Below, piece by piece: positions 45,940-48,057 of a stretch of DNA of 48,057 nucleotides. Under the pieces are notes generated by a model, which saw only the letters and a program-made list of their open reading frames with translations, had not been told where the DNA came from and searched no databases. The stretch is from Bacteroidales bacterium (lineage in GTDB: Bacteria > Bacteroidota > Bacteroidia > Bacteroidales > P3), in the NCBI GenBank assembly GCA_017480145.1, contig JAFVBF010000017.1, positions 1-48,057 on the forward strand. Reading direction: 5' to 3'. The translations under genes were made by a program, and so were the position numbers. Position 1 is the stretch's first letter. Each line of letters starts with the position of its first letter.

Positions 45940-46782
45940 CTATCGCTTGAGTGAGAAAAAGAATTCCAACCCTCCTTCATCACGATTTTTGGCATAAATA
46001 TCACCGCCATGAAACTGAACGGCATGTTTTACAATAGAGAGTCCCAAGCCCGTACCGCCATTCTTGCGACTGCGGCCAGAGTCTATACGAAGAAAGCGAT
46101 CGAAAATACGAGTCATATACTGATTGTCCACGCCGCAGCCTGTATCATAAAAATGCAAGTAGTAGCGGTCTGGATTTTCACGATAACACTCAATGCCCAC
46201 AGTGATATCCTCACCAGCATAAGAGACAGCATTTTCTATCAGATTGCGAAAGATGGCATATAGGAGGTTTTTGTTGCCTTCTACGACCACTGTGTCGGCA
46301 ATCGTATTCTCAATATTGATACGAGCAGTGGCGGCCTTGTCGCTGAGGTCATGGATGGCTTCATCGACAACCGTCCGCAACATTACCTCCTCAACAGGGA
46401 ACAAGCTGGAGGACTCCACCAACTTGTTGATTAGAGAGACGTCATTAATAAGGTCCGATAGCCTGAGCGTTTGCTGATAACAACGGTCAAGGAAATATCG
46501 GCGCTTATCCTCCGTGACGGGGCTGTCGCTCAACAAAATCTCTAAATAGCCTCGAATGCTGCTGACAGGGGTCTTTAGTTCGTGAGCAATGTTATTCGTC
46601 ATCTCCTGCTTGAGCTGCTGGTTGCGCTGCTGCTCGACAATAATCTGCTGTTTCGACACCTCGGCCTCCTTTGCCAGTTGCCGAAGTCTTCGCGTGGTTT
46701 GACCTCGACGGAACAGGTAAAGCAAAACAAATGCCGTCAAGACGACGACCAATGCGATTATCCGTGTCCAATGAAACAACAT
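45940..46782 (-). CDS. sensor histidine kinase without a periplasmic sensor domain
   Basis: 280 residues from ATG 46782, 7 bp after the response-regulator stop; an ATG at 46806 would overlap it by 17 bp. One membrane helix (about 7-25), a coiled coil rich in Gln (30-60), then HisKA with the H-box NIAHELKTPVSSIRGY (phospho-accepting His near 66). The ATPase domain has N-box NLIENAVSYAG, G1 DTGCGVD and G2 GGTGLGLSIVKHAV. PhoR-type kinases are longer and carry a sensor loop. Here nothing lies outside the membrane, so the signal may be membrane-borne, cytosolic or from a partner. Confidence 0.88.
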   Translation of the reverse strand: MLFHWTRIIALVVVLTAFVLLYLFRRGQTTRRLRQLAKEAEVSKQQIIVEQQRNQQLKQEMTNNIAHELKTPVSSIRGYLEILLSDSPVTEDKRRYFLDRCYQQTLRLSDLINDVSLINKLVESSSLFPVEEVMLRTVVDEAIHDLSDKAATARINIENTIADTVVVEGNKNLLYAIFRNLIENAVSYAGEDITVGIECYRENPDRYYLHFYDTGCGVDNQYMTRIFDRFLRIDSGRSRKNGGTGLGLSIVKHAVQFHGGDIYAKNRDEGGLEFFFSLKR

Positions 46783-46789
46783 AGGCTTT

Positions 46790-47467
46790 TCAGGATTGGA
46801 AAGCATAGCCAAAGCCAATGCGGCTGATGATGGCAGAACCCTGCGGTCCCAACTTTTTGCGAAGACGAGCAATATGGACATCCACACTGCGGTCACCCAC
46901 ACATATATCCTCATCCCATACCTGCTCAAGAATTTGTTCACGAGAGAGAAACTGCCCCTTATTCTGCACAAGAAGCAAAAGAATCTGGTATTCCTTTTTG
47001 GTAAGCGTCAGCGGCTCACCTGCCATAGACACCATTGCTGATGAAGGGCTAATCCGCAGGCTGCCAACCCGAAAATCCTCAGAATCTGACTGTGGGACCG
47101 AGCTTCGTTTGAGCACCGCCTTGACTCGTGCCAAAACAGTACTGAAGGAGAATGGCTTATTGATATAGTCATCAGCCCCGACGCCAAAACCTTCTAACTG
47201 GTCATTATCGGTGGTACGAGCCGTGAGGAATATGACTGGGACATCATTCCCTTCGGCTCTAAGCTGCCGCACTAATTCAAAACCTGACATCTGCTCCATC
47301 ATGACATCCAAAAGAAGCAGATGGAACGATTCGCCATCGGCATGAATGACCCGTAGAGCCTCCTCGGCACTGTTGGCAGTGCTAACCTCAAAGCCATTGC
47401 TTTCCAAATTAAACCTCAGGATTTCACACAAATCCTGTTCGTCATCAACAACGAAAATCCGAGGCAT
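46790..47467 (-). CDS. OmpR/PhoB-family response regulator
   Basis: 225 residues. The receiver domain (1-115) has the acidic pocket VVDDEQD, the phospho-accepting Asp in LLLDVMM (about residue 54), the switch Thr in FLTARTT and Lys in NKPFS. The DNA-binding winged helix (about 128-223) includes LTKKEYQILLLL and RSVDVHIARLRKKLG. It is the partner of the kinase 7 bp downstream. It is 37 bp after yqeY on the same strand, with a short hairpin (47492-47508) across the yqeY stop. Confidence 0.95.
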   Translation of the reverse strand: MPRIFVVDDEQDLCEILRFNLESNGFEVSTANSAEEALRVIHADGESFHLLLLDVMMEQMSGFELVRQLRAEGNDVPVIFLTARTTDNDQLEGFGVGADDYINKPFSFSTVLARVKAVLKRSSVPQSDSEDFRVGSLRISPSSAMVSMAGEPLTLTKKEYQILLLLVQNKGQFLSREQILEQVWDEDICVGDRSVDVHIARLRKKLGPQGSAIISRIGFGYAFQS

Positions 47468-47491
47468 AACAATAATTTATTTGTGCAGGAA

Positions 47492-47508
47492 ATAAGGCAA
47501 AGCCTTAT
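47492..47508 (-). terminator. short hairpin across the yqeY stop, possible weak terminator
   Basis: Arms ATAAGGC and GCCTTAT flank a three-base loop and include the yqeY stop codon. On the minus strand TTCC follows, a poor T-run. It may dampen read-through into the response-regulator gene instead of stopping it. Confidence 0.3.
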
Positions 47509-47960
47509 GCAGAAAGCAGTTTTTTCACAATATCACTAACGACTTTATTATCAGCCTGTCCTGCCAAGGCTTTTGCGGCCTGCCCCATCACCTTGCCCAT
47601 ATCACGCATGGAAGTGGCTCCGAGCTGCTCAATAATGCCCCTCACCATAGACTCCACCTCCTCTGCCCCAAGTTGCTTGGGAAGGTAGCGCTCAATGATT
47701 TCGGCCTGAAACAATTCGACATCCGCCAAGTCCTGCCGCTGCTGCTGGACATATAAATCGGCCGTCTCTCGACGCTGTTTGACCAGTTTCTGAAGCGTCG
47801 CTATCTGCACGCTTTCGGGAACCTCGCCATCCACTGCGTCCTTGCTGGTTTTTAACAGCAGAAGGGCTGATTTGATGGCACGCAGTGCTTCAAGAGCATC
47901 TTTTTCCTTGTTCAGCATGGCCTGTTTGATGTCATTGCTGATGGATTGTTCTAAATTCAT
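47505..47960 (-). CDS. GatB/YqeY-domain protein
   Basis: 151 residues, the full YqeY length. The sequence is helical throughout, opening with LEQSISNDIKQAMLNKEKDAL and containing the family segments LRAIKSALLLL and RQDLADVELFQAEIIERYLPKQ (by position about 27-37 and 81-102). The C-terminal part (GKVMGQAAKALAG) resembles the tail domain of the tRNA amidotransferase subunit GatB. The cellular role is not established; tRNA-related functions are suspected. Confidence 0.93.
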   Translation of the reverse strand: MNLEQSISNDIKQAMLNKEKDALEALRAIKSALLLLKTSKDAVDGEVPESVQIATLQKLVKQRRETADLYVQQQRQDLADVELFQAEIIERYLPKQLGAEEVESMVRGIIEQLGATSMRDMGKVMGQAAKALAGQADNKVVSDIVKKLLSA

Positions 47961-48000
47961 AACTTCCCAATATTATAAATAAACCACATGAAAACGAAAA

Positions 48001-48021
48001 AGGAAGCTGCAAGTGCTTCCT
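48001..48021 (-). terminator. intrinsic terminator after the tRNA gene
   Basis: Arms AGGAAGC and GCTTCCT flank a 7-nt loop. On the minus strand the stem is followed by TTTTCG after a final T, about 10 nt beyond the tRNA 3' end. The plus strand also shows T-rich sequence after the stem, so it could work in both directions. Confidence 0.7.
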
Positions 48022-48031
48022 TTCCTTTTTG

Positions 48032-48057
48032 TGGCATCGACTGGACTTGAACCAGTG
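48032..48057 (-). tRNA. 3' end of a tRNA gene cut by the window edge
   Basis: Read on the minus strand, the edge begins with a T-arm: stem ACTGG, loop TTCAAGT, stem CCAGT. The 3' acceptor strand CGATGCC and discriminator A follow. No CCA is encoded, as is common in this phylum. The anticodon lies outside the window, so the amino acid cannot be told. Confidence 0.75.

Noticed and set aside
46783-46971. Longer start for the histidine kinase
   Set aside because: It would run deep into the response-regulator gene on the same strand in another frame, and the extra residues look like a shadow translation.

Overview
The window comes from a Bacteroidales-type genome (phylum Bacteroidota); the family cannot be fixed from sequence alone. 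Evidence for this: promoters fit the Bacteroidota -7 consensus TAnnTTTG, type IX secretion system (T9SS) cargo tails and a T9SS plug-domain protein are present, the bamD-omega-coaBC gene order is typical of the phylum, and SD-like ribosome sites are mostly absent. All coordinates below come from reading the sequence. Family names rest on motif recognition, not on database searches.

Layout. 1-1036 is gene-poor debris: a remnant of an XRE-type regulator, a 21-bp palindrome and repeated AT-rich motifs. 1037-7409 is a six-gene surface-glycan operon on the plus strand: a divergent CMP-Kdo-synthetase-like cytidylyltransferase, an HMGL-type aldolase fused to a Rossmann-like GT42/DUF115-like domain, a HAD phosphatase, a sialyltransferase-like glycosyltransferase, a GT2 glycosyltransferase and a UDP-galactopyranose-mutase-like flavoprotein. 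7575-12213 (minus) holds a YfhO membrane protein and a 7TM-HD phosphodiesterase. 12335-15558 (plus) holds a radical SAM protein, an unknown partner and the dipeptidase PepD, closed by a strong terminator. 15972-19484 (plus) is a GT4 glycosyltransferase followed by hddA, gmhA and hddC for GDP-heptose. The T9SS plug protein (minus) overlaps hddC tail to tail and diverges from miaB. 22180-26736 (plus) carries a PASTA protein, a T9SS cargo protein, an RluD-type pseudouridine synthase and an MgtC-type protein.

27206-37619 (minus) is an adhesin locus: a giant repeat adhesin of about 2,200 residues, an outer-membrane barrel and a second adhesin. Both adhesin genes are broken as read. The giant one has an in-frame TGA inside its T9SS sorting tail, at the usual Gly of that motif. 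The second is frameshifted at a run of eight G. 37874-45383 (plus) is housekeeping: bamD, omega, coaBC, a lytic transglycosylase, uvrA and a DUF819 transporter-like protein. 45396-47960 (minus) holds a thioesterase, a two-component pair and a YqeY protein. The right edge cuts a tRNA gene on the minus strand.

The best candidate for something undescribed is the 1037-7409 operon. It has the parts to make an unusual acidic sugar by aldol condensation, activate it with CMP and transfer it to a glycan. Also notable are the two interrupted T9SS adhesins, the G/C homopolymer runs inside coding regions, and four starts that lie only 4-7 nt after a -7 box, which implies near-leaderless mRNAs.
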